Shown: in pieces, positions 49,502 through 58,391 of the stretch | Layout: every line of letters starts with the position of its first letter | Position numbering within the stretch: position 1 is the stretch's first letter | Assembly: GCF_018717645.1 (NCBI RefSeq) | Contig: NZ_JAFLHG010000009.1 | Span: 97,652 to 161,651, forward strand | Direction of reading: 5' to 3' | DNA length: 64,000 nucleotides | Source: Microbacterium flavum | GTDB lineage: Bacteria > Actinomycetota > Actinomycetes > Actinomycetales > Microbacteriaceae | Made by a program: the position numbers and the translations under genes | Notes under the pieces: generated by a model | Database searches by the model: none | Seen by the model: the letters and a program-made list of their open reading frames with translations, nothing else | Told to the model about the DNA's origin: nothing

Positions 49502-49653
49502 TCCGGTTGCGTGCGGGGCGGGCGCAGGGCGGGCGAATTACAGATCTTGATCAGGTCTATCTTGCGCGTTGGAGTGTCGGACCGCCTCGGCAGAAGAGGG
49601 GTACGGACCTCCTCACGCACCCGCTTGACGATCTGCACGCGCAGGTCGCCGGG

Positions 49654-50655
49654 GTGCTGGCCGGATGCCTGTCGACCCGCTCTCTGCGACGCGCCTCAGT
49701 GAGCGAGCTCGCGCAGCAGCTCGGCGCGATCGGAGGCATCCAGCGTCTCATCGAGGCTCTCCTCGTCGAGGCGACCGGCGAGATCCTGCGGCGGTCGGAG
49801 AATCCTGTCCGCGATGAGCGGATGACCTCGCACCTCGGATGCCGTGATGTCGGCGAACTGCTCCAGACACTGACCCGGAACGACGGCCGGTCCGCGGCGC
49901 GGCTGCAGCGCGCGGCGCGGGCAGTGCGGGGCACGCTGTTGCCGGAGGTGGCGGCGCAGCTGCAGACGATCTTCGACGCCCACCTCGCCCCCGCCGTCGT
50001 GTTCGACGACCCGTGCGCGGATGCTTCGGGCGGTGACGGCCCGGCCCCGTATCCCCGCGATGAGCGCACCCGGCCGCAGAAGCAGCACGATGCCCTCGCT
50101 GCGGCGCTCGCCGTCGCGGCATCCAGCGGTCTTCTGCCGACGATCGGCGGGCACGCGCCGACGCTCGTCGTATCCGTCGACGCCGAGGACCTCGTCTCCG
50201 GCCGCGGGTACGCGCATCTGCAGGGCGATGAGCAGCCCGTGAGCATCGGCGTCGCCCGCCACATCGCGTGTGGTGGCGTGATTCAGCGGATTTCCACACG
50301 TCCCGACGGACGGATCGTCGCGATCGGCACGGAAGAGCGCGTCTTCCACCGGCACCAGCGTCGCGCGATCGCGCTCCGTGACGGCGGATGTGTGATCCCC
50401 GGCTGCGGCGTCCCCGCGGGCTGGTGCGAGATCCACCACGTAGCCGAGCACGCCAGAGGGGGCACGACCCACACGGACAACGGCGTGCTGCTCTGCTGGT
50501 ACCACCATCGATTCCTCGATCGGATCGGCTGGCAGCTCCGGATGAACGCGGGTGTCCCAGAGATCAAGGCACCCCCATGGTTCGGTATCGATCACCGATG
50601 GCGGGCCGTCACCACCTCGCCGGTGCGACTCAGGAAGCGGTTACTGAAGACCTGA
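49654..50655 (+). CDS. DUF222/HNH endonuclease-like protein, internally deleted (possible pseudogene)
   Basis: REP13E12-type gene: DUF222 N-terminal region (QRLIEALLVEATGEILRRSENPVRDERMTSHLGCRDVGELLQ) and a complete C-terminal HNH nuclease (GGCVIPGCGVPAGWCEIHHVAEHARGG ... NGVLLCWYHHRFLD). Compared with the usual 450-500 residues it is short: RLQRAARAVRG runs straight into TLLPEVAAQLQ, where family members have about 110-130 more residues, so an in-frame internal deletion is likely. No in-frame ATG is found; GTG 49654 is the first candidate inside recognisable sequence and homology begins some 15 codons earlier. Probably inactive or decaying. Confidence 0.6.
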   Translation: MLAGCLSTRSLRRASVSELAQQLGAIGGIQRLIEALLVEATGEILRRSENPVRDERMTSHLGCRDVGELLQTLTRNDGRSAARLQRAARAVRGTLLPEVAAQLQTIFDAHLAPAVVFDDPCADASGGDGPAPYPRDERTRPQKQHDALAAALAVAASSGLLPTIGGHAPTLVVSVDAEDLVSGRGYAHLQGDEQPVSIGVARHIACGGVIQRISTRPDGRIVAIGTEERVFHRHQRRAIALRDGGCVIPGCGVPAGWCEIHHVAEHARGGTTHTDNGVLLCWYHHRFLDRIGWQLRMNAGVPEIKAPPWFGIDHRWRAVTTSPVRLRKRLLKT

Positions 50656-50664
50656 GCGGTGGGG

Positions 50665-50770
50665 CGACCCCTCGACAGGCTCGGGGACCGGCGACGGCCG
50701 GGACGACCCCTCGACGAGCTCGGCGACCGGGCGAGGGGCCGGGACGACCCCTCGACGAGCTCGGGGACCG
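50665..50770. repeat. Three tandem REP-like repeats
   Basis: Three 26-base copies of CGACCCCTCGACnnGCTCGG-type sequence at 50665-50690, 50704-50729 and 50745-50770, spaced 39 and 41 bases. They fill the gap between the convergent HNH and namH genes. The core CCTCGACGAGCTCGG recurs within hisI. Confidence 0.8.
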
Positions 50771-50780
50771 AGGGGGCGGG

Positions 50781-52346
50781 TCAGGAGGCGGCGGAGGACG
50801 CGGTCTCGACGATCCGCGACGCGCGGATCGGGTGTCCCGGCGTCGTGATGCACTGCCCCGACGCCAGGTCCCACTTCCAGTCGTGAAGCGCGCAGGTGAG
50901 CACGCCGTCCTCGATCTTGCCGGTCTTGGTGAGGTCGGCGCGCAGGTGCGGGCAGCGGCGCTGCACGGTCCAGCCGTCGATCTCGGCATCCTCGGTCTGG
51001 TCGGACTGCTCCGCGTACCAGTTCTCGACGTATTCGATCCGGTCGCGCGACAGGCACTTCAGGAAGGTGGTCAGGAACTCGTTGAACTTGCCCGAGCGTC
51101 CCACCTCGAACTGCATGGACAGGAAGATCGAGTTCGACCAGTCGATCTCACCGTCGGCGATGTTCGTGGAGACGAGGTCGGCAGGAATCGTGTACCAGTA
51201 GATGCACTCCTCCCCCGCGTACTCGCGGACCTTCGCCTTGGGGAAGTCGACGACCATGTCGAGCTCGCCGATGCGGAAGCGGACGTTGCCGCCGACACCC
51301 ATCCGGATCGTCCGCGCGCGGCGCAGGAGGGGCTCCCACCACTCCTTGATCGCGGTGAGCATCTCCTGCGGAGGGAGGATCGGGGCGCGGCGCGCGACCT
51401 CCGCGGCGACCTCGTCCTGGCGCGCGTCGCGCTGGGATGCCAGGTAGTCCCACTTCTCGTCGAAGATGCGGTCGATCTCCTCGGCCGTGTACAGCGTCTG
51501 GGTGACCGTGAGGGCGCCGCCATCGAGGTCCACCTGCGTGCCCGGGACGAACTCATAGCCGTTCTGCGCGGGGCGCTCGGCGCGCATGTGCGCGAGGAAC
51601 TGGCGCTGGTCGGTGAAGATCGAGTCGTTCTCCGTGCCGTACCCGTTGAAGCGGAAGAGCTCTTCGCGCAGGAACATCGGCGGCCCCGCCATCGGGAAGA
51701 CGTGCTCGGCGTCGACCTTCTCGATGTAGTACATCGCACGCTTGTTCTGCGCGTCGCGCTTGAGCTGCGCGAAGTTCTGCTTCGCCTCCTGCGGCAGGTC
51801 GTAGACCATCGGCCACCAGATCGCGCCGGACACCTGGGTGAAGTAGGCGTCGGGCTTCGAGAACGACAGCAGCCTCTCCAGGTCGAGCGGATGCGAGTCG
51901 TTCTGGTTGAGGATCGACGCGGTGCCGTCGTCGACGGACAGGGACGAGTCGCCGATCGGTCCGTCGCTCGGCGCGCGCAGCGGCGTGACCATGATCTTCA
52001 GCCCGCCCGGGTACTCGAGCGTCTCGCCGGGCTGCGTGTAGACGATGTTCTCGTATCCGAGCGCGCGGATATCGTTCTCGAGGTCGTCCGTCGGGTACGC
52101 CGGGAGCAGCACCTGGATGTCCTTCGGGACGTAGCGCTCGAGCAGCGCCGGGTCGAAGTGATCGCGGTGCCGGTGCGAGATGTACAGGAAGTCGGCCTGA
52201 CCGAAACGCTCCCAGTCGAGGCCCCGATTGTCGGGGAACGGGAACCACGAGCCGAAGAAGCTCGGCCCCTTGACCGGGTCGCAGAGGATCGATCCACCGG
52301 CCGTTTCGATGAACATGCCTGCGTGACCGAGACCTGTGATGCGCAT
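50781..52346 (-). CDS. namH: UDP-N-acetylmuramate hydroxylase-like protein (MBL fold + Rieske)
   Basis: Protein of 521 residues combining a metallo-beta-lactamase fold (ISHRHRDHFDPALLERY, H-x-H-x-D-H near residue 60) with a C-terminal Rieske [2Fe-2S] domain (RRCPHLRADL and TCALHDWKWDL, giving the C-x-H and C-x-x-H ligands near residue 470). This architecture and length match NamH of Mycobacterium, which hydroxylates UDP-MurNAc to the N-glycolyl form, and CMP-Neu5Ac hydroxylase. Microbacterium walls are known for N-glycolyl muramic acid. ATG 52346 with AGGAGGTCATC. Confidence 0.82.
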   Translation of the reverse strand: MRITGLGHAGMFIETAGGSILCDPVKGPSFFGSWFPFPDNRGLDWERFGQADFLYISHRHRDHFDPALLERYVPKDIQVLLPAYPTDDLENDIRALGYENIVYTQPGETLEYPGGLKIMVTPLRAPSDGPIGDSSLSVDDGTASILNQNDSHPLDLERLLSFSKPDAYFTQVSGAIWWPMVYDLPQEAKQNFAQLKRDAQNKRAMYYIEKVDAEHVFPMAGPPMFLREELFRFNGYGTENDSIFTDQRQFLAHMRAERPAQNGYEFVPGTQVDLDGGALTVTQTLYTAEEIDRIFDEKWDYLASQRDARQDEVAAEVARRAPILPPQEMLTAIKEWWEPLLRRARTIRMGVGGNVRFRIGELDMVVDFPKAKVREYAGEECIYWYTIPADLVSTNIADGEIDWSNSIFLSMQFEVGRSGKFNEFLTTFLKCLSRDRIEYVENWYAEQSDQTEDAEIDGWTVQRRCPHLRADLTKTGKIEDGVLTCALHDWKWDLASGQCITTPGHPIRASRIVETASSAAS

Positions 52347-52375
52347 TGATGACCTCCTGGGGACGAGCGACGACG

Positions 52376-52381
52376 AGTCTA
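52376..52381 (-). promoter_or_regulatory. -10 box of namH
   Basis: TAGACT 30 bases upstream of the namH ATG; the leader carries an AGGAGG ribosome-binding site. Confidence 0.55.
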
Positions 52382-52461
52382 CGCGGGGGCGGAGCGCGGA
52401 GCCTGTCGGCTGGCCGGGAATAGCGCCGCGGCGCCGCCGGCCGCCGTTCTCGTCCTGCCGT

Positions 52462-55400
52462 TCAGGGCTCGAGCAGGGTCCGGATGTCGTCGGCGGTGAG
52501 TTCGCGCGCGAGCAGACCGTCATCGCCGTCGATGACCGAGCGGAACAGGCGCGCCTTGCGCTGCTGGAGCGCGAGCACCTTCTCCTCGATCGTCCCGTTG
52601 GCGATGAGGCGGTACACCGTGACGGGGTTCGTCTGCCCGATCCGGTGCGTCCGGTCCACGGCCTGCGCCTCGGCCGCCGGGTTCCACCACGGGTCGAGGA
52701 GGAAGACGTAGTCGGCTTCGGTGAGGGTCAGCCCGAATCCGCCCGCCTTGAGACTGATGAGGAAGACGGGCGCATCCCCCTCGCGGAAGGCCTGTACCAC
52801 CTGATCACGCCGCCGCGTGGCACCGTCGAGGTCCTGGTGCGCGATCCCGTGCGCATCGAGGTCGGCGCGCACGAGGTCGAGGAACGAGGTGAACTGGCTG
52901 AACACGAGAGCGCGGTGACCCTCGGCGATGAGTTCGTGCAGGCGCTCGCGCAGGGCGTCGAGCTTTGCCGAGCGGATGCCGCGCGGCGCCCGCGCACTGC
53001 CACGTTCGCCGTCACCGCCCTCCCCGCCGTCCCCCGGGCCTCGGGACGCGGACGGGGTCGCCGGGGCGGCATCCACCAGCAGCGGCGACAGCGCCAGACG
53101 ACGAAGGAGAGTGAGCGAGCGGAACACGATGAAGCGGTTCCGATCGAGATCCTCCAGCAACCCGAGCACCTTCCGGCGCTCGCGCTGGAGGACCGCGTCG
53201 TAGATCGCCCGATGCGCGGCGCCCAGCTCCACGCGCAACTCCTGCTCCTGACGCGCGGGGAGCTCGGGCGCGACGACCTCCTTCGTCCGACGCAGGACGA
53301 ACGGCCGCAGCCGGGCGCGCAGCCGGGCGAGGCGGGCATCGCGATAGCCGGATCCCTCCGCGTTCTCGGGGACCTTCCCGCGCTCGATCGGCCCGACGTA
53401 CTCCTCGCGGAAGCGGCGCGGCGAAGGGAAGAGCCCCGGGCAGGTGAGCGAAAGGATCGCCCACAGCTCGGTGAGCGAGTTCTCCAACGGCGTTCCGGTG
53501 ACAGCGAGCACCATATCGGCACGCACCCGCGCCGCCGCGCGGTGCTGACGGGTCGCCGCGTTCTTCACGAACTGCGCCTCATCGAGCACGACCACCGCCC
53601 AGGATGCCGCCGCGTAGGCATCCTCGTCCAGGCGGAGCAGTCCGTAGGAGGTCACCACGATGTCGGCGTCGAGGTCGGCGAGCCGCGTTCTCGTCTTCCC
53701 GAGGGTCGCGCCCTGCACGTGCACCCGGAGGCCGGGCGTGAACCGTGCGGCTTCGGACCTCCAGGCATCCATCACCGACGTCGGAGCGACGACGAGGAAC
53801 GGGCGACGCTCCCCCTCCGCGCGCACGTGGGCGAGGAAGGCCAGCACCTGGAGCGTCTTGCCGAGCCCCATGTCATCCGCGAGTACGCCGCCGAGGCGAT
53901 GCCGCCACCACAGCGCAAGCCGGTCGAGGCCCTCGCGCTGGTAGGGGCGGAGCTCCGCGTCGACCCCCGCCGGAAGCGGCACCCGCGTCGGAGCCCCTCC
54001 TTCGCGGAGCGCCCGCGCCGCCTCGCGCCAGGCGATGGCGGGAACCGCCTCGTCGGCGAGGTCTTCGAAGTCCTCCCACAGCGGCAAGTGGTACCGGCCG
54101 ATACGAGGCCCCGTCTCCCACTCGGCGATCTCTGCGGCCTCTTCGAGGAGATCACGGAGGCGATCGAGCGCCGGGTGCGCGAGGGAGAAGTAGCTGCCGT
54201 CGACGAGCAGGAGCTTCTTGCGGTGCTGAGCGAGCGCGGTGAACAGGGGCTTGAAGGGGATGCGCCGCCCGTCGATCTCGACGATGACACCCAGGTCGAA
54301 CCAGTCCGGGTCCGGGCTCTCGACGGTCGAGACGGTGATGCGCGGGTCGCCGAGCAGCTCGCGGTAGGCGGGGCGCCGCCCGCGGGTCTCCACACGGACG
54401 AGGTCGCTCTCCTCGAGGGCGGGAAGGATGCGCGCGACGAACTCCGCGGCATCCACCCCCTCCAGGCGCGCTTCGGCGGCGAAGTCGACCTCCGGTGCGA
54501 GCCTCCACGCGGCGTCGACTGCCGCGCGCAGCTCCTCCTCGACGACGTCGTCCGGACGAATCTCCGCCCACGGGTCCCGGTCGATGCCCTCGCGCAGCCA
54601 TTCGAGCCGATAGTCGAGGACGTCGTCCTCTTCGAAGGCCACCGTGACGACGAGGATCGTGGGGTCGGGCTCGGGCAGGCGGAGGCCCCCGTCGGTCGCG
54701 ACGGCGCTCTCCCGGCGCAGGCGCGGCAGTGCCTCCCGGGCGAAGGCCGGCACGTCCGCCGCCGGGACGCGGAGCCCTCCTTCCGCGGCGAGGAGCGCTC
54801 GGAACCCCTCACCCAGGTCCGCGGGAGCGAGGGTCAGCGAGATGCCGCGGCGCTCCGCGACGGCCGCGTAGAAACCCGCCTCGCCGACGGGGTGGATGCT
54901 GCGCGGATCGAGGGTGCCGCCGGAGAGCAGCACCTCGGCGGTCACCGTCACCGCGCCGCCGCGCGCCGGCGCCACCCGCACGGTCGTCGCCGCATCGGAT
55001 GCGAGCAGCACGCGCTGCGCCTTCGCCGCGGAGACGATCGGGATGCCGAGGGCCTGGGCGGACGCGAGGTGCGGCCAGAGGAGAGGCGACGTCACGGTGT
55101 CGAGCGTGACCCACTCCGAGTCGTCCCGGAGCGCCGCGAGCAGCCGCGCATCGTGGGCGAGGCCGTACAGGTCCACGAACCACGCCCGCTGGCGCGCGGC
55201 GACCGCCCCCGCCCCGCGCCGCAGCCGGTCCCACGAGACCCCGCCGCGGACCCACGCGCCGCCGTCCCGGCCCCAGGGATCCCCGCGCGAGGACTCTCCG
55301 CGTGCGAGCGGCCTCAGGCCCACCAGGAGATCGGCATCGCGGTCGCCGAGGTCCTCCGCGGTGGCCGCGCGGACGCGGCGCGGCCCCCAGTGGGCCGTGG

Positions 55401-55503
55401 CCGCCGACTCGCGACGGCGGAGCTCGACGCCCAGCGCGAGGGTGTCCCCGGCATCCGCTGCGGGTGGCAGCAGCACCGAGCGCCAGGAGTCCATGACATC
55501 CAT
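52462..55503 (-). CDS. SNF2-family DEAD/DEAH helicase
   Basis: Swi2/Snf2-type ATPase of 1013 residues. N-terminal half (about 1-520) is a poorly conserved region. The ATPase core begins near residue 530: ADDMGLGKTLQVLAFL (motif I), VLDEAQFVKN (DEAQ motif II), LAVTGTPLENSLTELW (motif III), FSQFTSFLDLVRADL and LLDPWWNPAAEAQAVDRTHRIGQTNPV (motifs V-VI). It resembles HepA/RapA-like helicases that act on RNA polymerase or DNA repair; exact role unknown. ATG 55503 is followed by another in-frame ATG three codons later. Divergent from the DUF2207-like gene with overlapping promoters. Confidence 0.92.
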   Translation of the reverse strand: MDVMDSWRSVLLPPAADAGDTLALGVELRRRESAATAHWGPRRVRAATAEDLGDRDADLLVGLRPLARGESSRGDPWGRDGGAWVRGGVSWDRLRRGAGAVAARQRAWFVDLYGLAHDARLLAALRDDSEWVTLDTVTSPLLWPHLASAQALGIPIVSAAKAQRVLLASDAATTVRVAPARGGAVTVTAEVLLSGGTLDPRSIHPVGEAGFYAAVAERRGISLTLAPADLGEGFRALLAAEGGLRVPAADVPAFAREALPRLRRESAVATDGGLRLPEPDPTILVVTVAFEEDDVLDYRLEWLREGIDRDPWAEIRPDDVVEEELRAAVDAAWRLAPEVDFAAEARLEGVDAAEFVARILPALEESDLVRVETRGRRPAYRELLGDPRITVSTVESPDPDWFDLGVIVEIDGRRIPFKPLFTALAQHRKKLLLVDGSYFSLAHPALDRLRDLLEEAAEIAEWETGPRIGRYHLPLWEDFEDLADEAVPAIAWREAARALREGGAPTRVPLPAGVDAELRPYQREGLDRLALWWRHRLGGVLADDMGLGKTLQVLAFLAHVRAEGERRPFLVVAPTSVMDAWRSEAARFTPGLRVHVQGATLGKTRTRLADLDADIVVTSYGLLRLDEDAYAAASWAVVVLDEAQFVKNAATRQHRAAARVRADMVLAVTGTPLENSLTELWAILSLTCPGLFPSPRRFREEYVGPIERGKVPENAEGSGYRDARLARLRARLRPFVLRRTKEVVAPELPARQEQELRVELGAAHRAIYDAVLQRERRKVLGLLEDLDRNRFIVFRSLTLLRRLALSPLLVDAAPATPSASRGPGDGGEGGDGERGSARAPRGIRSAKLDALRERLHELIAEGHRALVFSQFTSFLDLVRADLDAHGIAHQDLDGATRRRDQVVQAFREGDAPVFLISLKAGGFGLTLTEADYVFLLDPWWNPAAEAQAVDRTHRIGQTNPVTVYRLIANGTIEEKVLALQQRKARLFRSVIDGDDGLLARELTADDIRTLLEP

Positions 55504-55510
55504 CCTGCCC

Positions 55511-55516
55511 GTCTTA
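55511..55516 (-). promoter_or_regulatory. -10-like box of the SNF2 helicase gene
   Basis: TAAGAC, seven bases, then ATG at 55503. The last base differs from TANNNT. It overlaps by two bases the divergent -10 box on the other strand. Confidence 0.42.
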
Positions 55517-55520
55517 CACT
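55515..55520 (+). promoter_or_regulatory. Leaderless -10 box of the DUF2207-like gene
   Basis: TACACT, six bases, then ATG at 55527. Confidence 0.6.
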
Positions 55521-55526
55521 GAGCGG

Positions 55527-56588
55527 ATGCCCCTCGCGATCGCGTTCGCCCTCATCGCGCTCGTCCTGTTCGTCTGTGCGTCGATCGCACGGCGCCGGGC
55601 ACTCGCCCTCCCCCGCTCGCTCACCGCCGAGTACTCCCCCGTGCAGCCCCCGAAGCGGGCGGCCGGCCCGGTCGGCGACGCCATCCTCGCGGGCCGGGAT
55701 CGGCGCGCGGTCGCCGCGGGCCTCCTGCATCTGGCCACCTCGCGGAAGGTGCGACTCGTCGCCGAGACGACCGCGCGCGGCCGAGCCGCGGTCGGCGTGG
55801 AGGTGGTGGAGGGTGCGGAGTTCACCGAGGAGGACACGGAGCTCCTGGAGACCCTCTTCGGCCCTGGACATCCTCAGGGCAGGGTGCGCCGGTTCTCCAA
55901 GGACCGGCGCGCGGTGGGCCGGCGCGTGCGCGCCTTCGTCGACCGTCGCGCGGCGGTGCTGAGACGTCGCGGTCTCCTCCGCCCGGACGGCGTTCCCGCG
56001 CGCCTCGTCCTGCGCGTCGCGTGCGGCATCCTGCTGCTGATCGTCGTCCCCGCGGCCGCGATCCTCCTCGTCGCCGGGGTGTGGCTGCCCGGAGCGCTGT
56101 GCGCGTCCGCCGTGGCCCTCGCCGTGGCGGCGCTCTGGCTCCTCCCTCCCGGCGAACGACGGCGACCGACACTCGACGGCGATCGGCGACGACGCCACCT
56201 CGACGGGCTGCGTCAGTACATGGTCCTCGCCGAGGCCGACCGGATCCGCTTCCTGCAGTCGCCGGAGGGCGCGCTGTCAGCGCCGATCGCCGCCGGGGCG
56301 GCAGCCGATGCCGATGGCGCGCTCGCGGCATACGTCCTCGACGAGAAGCTGCTGCCGTACGCGGTCATCTTCGGGATCGAGCGGCGCTGGCTCGCCCACC
56401 TGAAGATCGCCTATCAGAACGTGGACGGGCGCCTGATCGAGGAGACCCTGTCCCACGCCTCCGACCTCCTGCTGGTCGCCGAGGCGTTGGGCGATCTCGC
56501 CGATATCGGCTTCGCCGTCGCCGACCTCGTCTCCTCCGGCGGCGACGCGCTGGAGGTTGTCGGAGGGGTGTTCGACGCCCTCAACTGA
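55527..56588 (+). CDS. DUF2207-like membrane protein
   Basis: Protein of 353 residues. A first membrane helix (residues 3-20) is followed by a cytoplasmic winged-helix-like part (ILAGRDRRAVAAGLLHLATSRKVRL), two more helices (about 160-200), then LDGLRQYMVLAEADRIRFLQSPEGA and DEKLLPYAVIFGIERRWLAHL, which are the C-terminal hallmarks of DUF2207/YciQ proteins. The extracellular N-terminal beta domain usual in that family is absent, so this is a short form. Function unknown. Confidence 0.75.
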   Translation: MPLAIAFALIALVLFVCASIARRRALALPRSLTAEYSPVQPPKRAAGPVGDAILAGRDRRAVAAGLLHLATSRKVRLVAETTARGRAAVGVEVVEGAEFTEEDTELLETLFGPGHPQGRVRRFSKDRRAVGRRVRAFVDRRAAVLRRRGLLRPDGVPARLVLRVACGILLLIVVPAAAILLVAGVWLPGALCASAVALAVAALWLLPPGERRRPTLDGDRRRRHLDGLRQYMVLAEADRIRFLQSPEGALSAPIAAGAAADADGALAAYVLDEKLLPYAVIFGIERRWLAHLKIAYQNVDGRLIEETLSHASDLLLVAEALGDLADIGFAVADLVSSGGDALEVVGGVFDALN

Positions 56589-56633
56589 GCGCGTTCCTCC
56601 GATCCCGCTCCTCACGGCGCGGATGCCGAGGGA

Positions 56634-57044
56634 TCAGCCGGCGCGGTCGATGCGGGCGAGCACGCCGTGGACGAACGAACCCGAGTCGTCGGTGGAGAAC
56701 TCTTTCGCGAGTTCCACCGCCTCGTCGATCGCGACGGCCGTCGGGACCTCGTCGTTGAAGAGGATCTCCCAGACGCCGATGCGGAGGATGGCGCGGTCGA
56801 CGGCCGGCATCCGCTCGAGCTTCCAATCGCGCGCATGCGTCACGATCTGCTCGTCGATCGCCTCGTGGTTGTCGATCACGCCGTCGACGACCTCGCGCGC
56901 GTAGAGCCAGGAGGCCTCGCGCGCCGGTTCGCTGGCGGCGCGCTTCGCCTCGGCGGCGAGCGTGACGGCGAGGTCGTCGCCGCGGACGTCGGACTGGAAG
57001 AGGATGTCGAGGGCGCGCTTGCGCGCCTTGGACCGAGCGCTCAT
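56634..57044 (-). CDS. nusB: Transcription antitermination protein NusB
   Basis: All-helical RNA-binding factor of 136 residues that binds boxA with NusE/S10 during rRNA transcription. Starts SARSKARKRALDILFQSDVRG and ends with PTAVAIDEAVELAKEFSTDDSGSFVHGVL, the standard conserved C-terminal helices. ATG 57044 is 18 bases after efp, so both are one operon. Confidence 0.96.
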   Translation of the reverse strand: MSARSKARKRALDILFQSDVRGDDLAVTLAAEAKRAASEPAREASWLYAREVVDGVIDNHEAIDEQIVTHARDWKLERMPAVDRAILRIGVWEILFNDEVPTAVAIDEAVELAKEFSTDDSGSFVHGVLARIDRAG

Positions 57045-57062
57045 CGCTTCAGGCCCCGGGAA

Positions 57063-57623
57063 TCAGTTGACGCGGCCGAGGTAGTCGCCCGTGCGGGTGT
57101 CGACCTTGACCTTCGTGCCCTGCTCGACGAACAGCGGCACCTGGATCTCGTAGCCGGTCTCCACCGTCGCAGGCTTGGTGCCGGCCGACGAGCGGTCGCC
57201 CTGCAGGCCCGGCTCGGTGTAGGTGATCTCCAGCACGACGGACGCGGGCATCTCGACGTAGAGGGGGTTCTCGTTGTTCAGCGCGATCTGCACCTGCTGG
57301 TTCTCGAGCAGGAAGTTCGCGGCATCGCCGACGGTGGCGGCGCCCACGGAGAGCTGGTCGTAGTTGTCGACGTCCATGAACACGAAGCTGTCGCCGTCGT
57401 TGTACAGGTAGGTGAAGTCGCGGCGGTCGACGCTCTCGAGCTCGACCTTGGCGCCCGCGTTGAACGTGCGATCGACGACCTTGCCGGTCATGACGTTCTT
57501 CAGCTTCGTGCGGACGAACGCGCCACCCTTGCCGGGCTTGACGTGCTGGAACTCCACGACGCTCCAGAGCTGTCCGTCGATGTTGAGGACGACGCCGTTC
57601 TTGATGTCTGCGGTCGATGCCAT
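57063..57623 (-). CDS. efp: Elongation factor P
   Basis: Translation factor of 186 residues that rescues ribosomes at polyproline. Three OB-like domains; [16 protein letters not shown] near residue 30 holds the tip lysine, and [13 protein letters not shown] and the final [13 protein letters not shown] are family hallmarks. The tip residue is lysine, but EpmA/EpmB-type modification genes are not in this window. ATG 57623. Upstream of nusB in the same operon. Confidence 0.97.
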   Translation of the reverse strand: MASTADIKNGVVLNIDGQLWSVVEFQHVKPGKGGAFVRTKLKNVMTGKVVDRTFNAGAKVELESVDRRDFTYLYNDGDSFVFMDVDNYDQLSVGAATVGDAANFLLENQQVQIALNNENPLYVEMPASVVLEITYTEPGLQGDRSSAGTKPATVETGYEIQVPLFVEQGTKVKVDTRTGDYLGRVN

Positions 57624-57674
57624 GAGTGTGGAGTTTCCGTTTCGTGTGAGAAGCGACCGAACGGCCGACATCCG

Positions 57675-57680
57675 ATTCTA
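57675..57680 (-). promoter_or_regulatory. -10 box of the efp-nusB operon
   Basis: TAGAAT, giving a leader of about 45 bases to the efp ATG. Confidence 0.55.
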
Positions 57681-57740
57681 CGGGATGCCGGGCGTCCCGC
57701 CGGTAGGGGGGGCCCGCCGACGGTCGCGCGCGGCGACGGA

Positions 57741-58244
57741 TCACCCCTGTGTGGCCGCCTGGACGTCCGCTTCGCGGTACCACGTCTGCTCGTTCGGCGG
57801 CGCCTGCGAGGTGAAGAGGCGGTCGTAGCGGGCGTCGTCCGACGTCGTGGTCAGCGGAGCGCCCGACCGGGCGCCGGCAGGACAGTAGATTCCGCGCGCC
57901 CCTCCATCGTCTCCCACGATCACCGCCAGGCAGGGCGTGACGCCCATCTCGTCCGGCGCCGAGGCGATCGGCGCCCCGCCGGTGCCGACCGTCATGCAGG
58001 TGCCCGGGTCATCCGCGCGGCACCACGTGCCCCCGATCTGCGAGAGCGCCGGCGTCGCCGATGCCGACGGTGTCGCTGAGGAGGTCGGTGTCGAGGACGC
58101 CGTCGCGTGTGTCGGAGACGGGGAGGTGACCGACGGGGGCGCGGCCTCCGTCGCCGTGCCGTCCGAAGCGCCCCCTCCCGCACACCCCGCAAGACTCAAT
58201 CCGGCGGCGAGCAGCACGCCCCAGAGGGCGATCCTTCTGCGCAT
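57741..58244 (-). CDS. Putative lipoprotein of unknown function
   Basis: Exported protein of 167 residues. N-terminal signal: basic RRR, a hydrophobic core and lipobox SLAGC with the lipidated cysteine at residue 21. A Ser/Thr/Pro/Ala linker (about residues 25-67) follows, then a small domain with four cysteines (WCRADDPGTC, PCLAVIV, IYCPAG) that may form disulfides outside the cell. Family not recognised. ATG 58244 has GAGAGGAG upstream. Lgt in this window would process it. Confidence 0.78.
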   Translation of the reverse strand: MRRRIALWGVLLAAGLSLAGCAGGGASDGTATEAAPPSVTSPSPTHATASSTPTSSATPSASATPALSQIGGTWCRADDPGTCMTVGTGGAPIASAPDEMGVTPCLAVIVGDDGGARGIYCPAGARSGAPLTTTSDDARYDRLFTSQAPPNEQTWYREADVQAATQG

Positions 58245-58327
58245 GATCGCTCCTCTCACGCCCGCGGCCGCGGGCCCGTCCGACTCGTCGCGGGGCGTCG
58301 GATGGCGCCGCTCGGGGCGACATCGCG

Positions 58328-58333
58328 ATGCTA
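58328..58333 (-). promoter_or_regulatory. -10 box of the lipoprotein gene
   Basis: TAGCAT, giving a leader of about 77 bases. The leader contains the 16-base palindrome GCCCGCGGCCGCGGGC (58260-58275), which includes a NotI site. Confidence 0.4.
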
Positions 58334-58360
58334 CGCCGGCGGCATCCGCGGCCACTCCCC

Positions 58361-58387
58361 CTTGCGGCGACGATCGCCGCGTGCAAG
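58361..58387 (-). terminator. Terminator hairpin after aroQ
   Basis: GCGGCGA-CGA-TCGCCGC (58364-58380), lengthened by CTT/AAG pairs with a two-base bulge, starts five bases after the aroQ stop. No T-run on the aroQ strand. Confidence 0.6.
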
Positions 58388-58391
58388 CCGC

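Noticed and set aside
48964..49650. 5' extension of the HNH gene frame
   Set aside because: It runs antisense through two membrane-protein genes and has no DUF222 similarity; it is open only by composition.
50665..50770. CRISPR array
   Set aside because: Only three units, spacers of 13-15 bases that resemble each other, and no cas genes.
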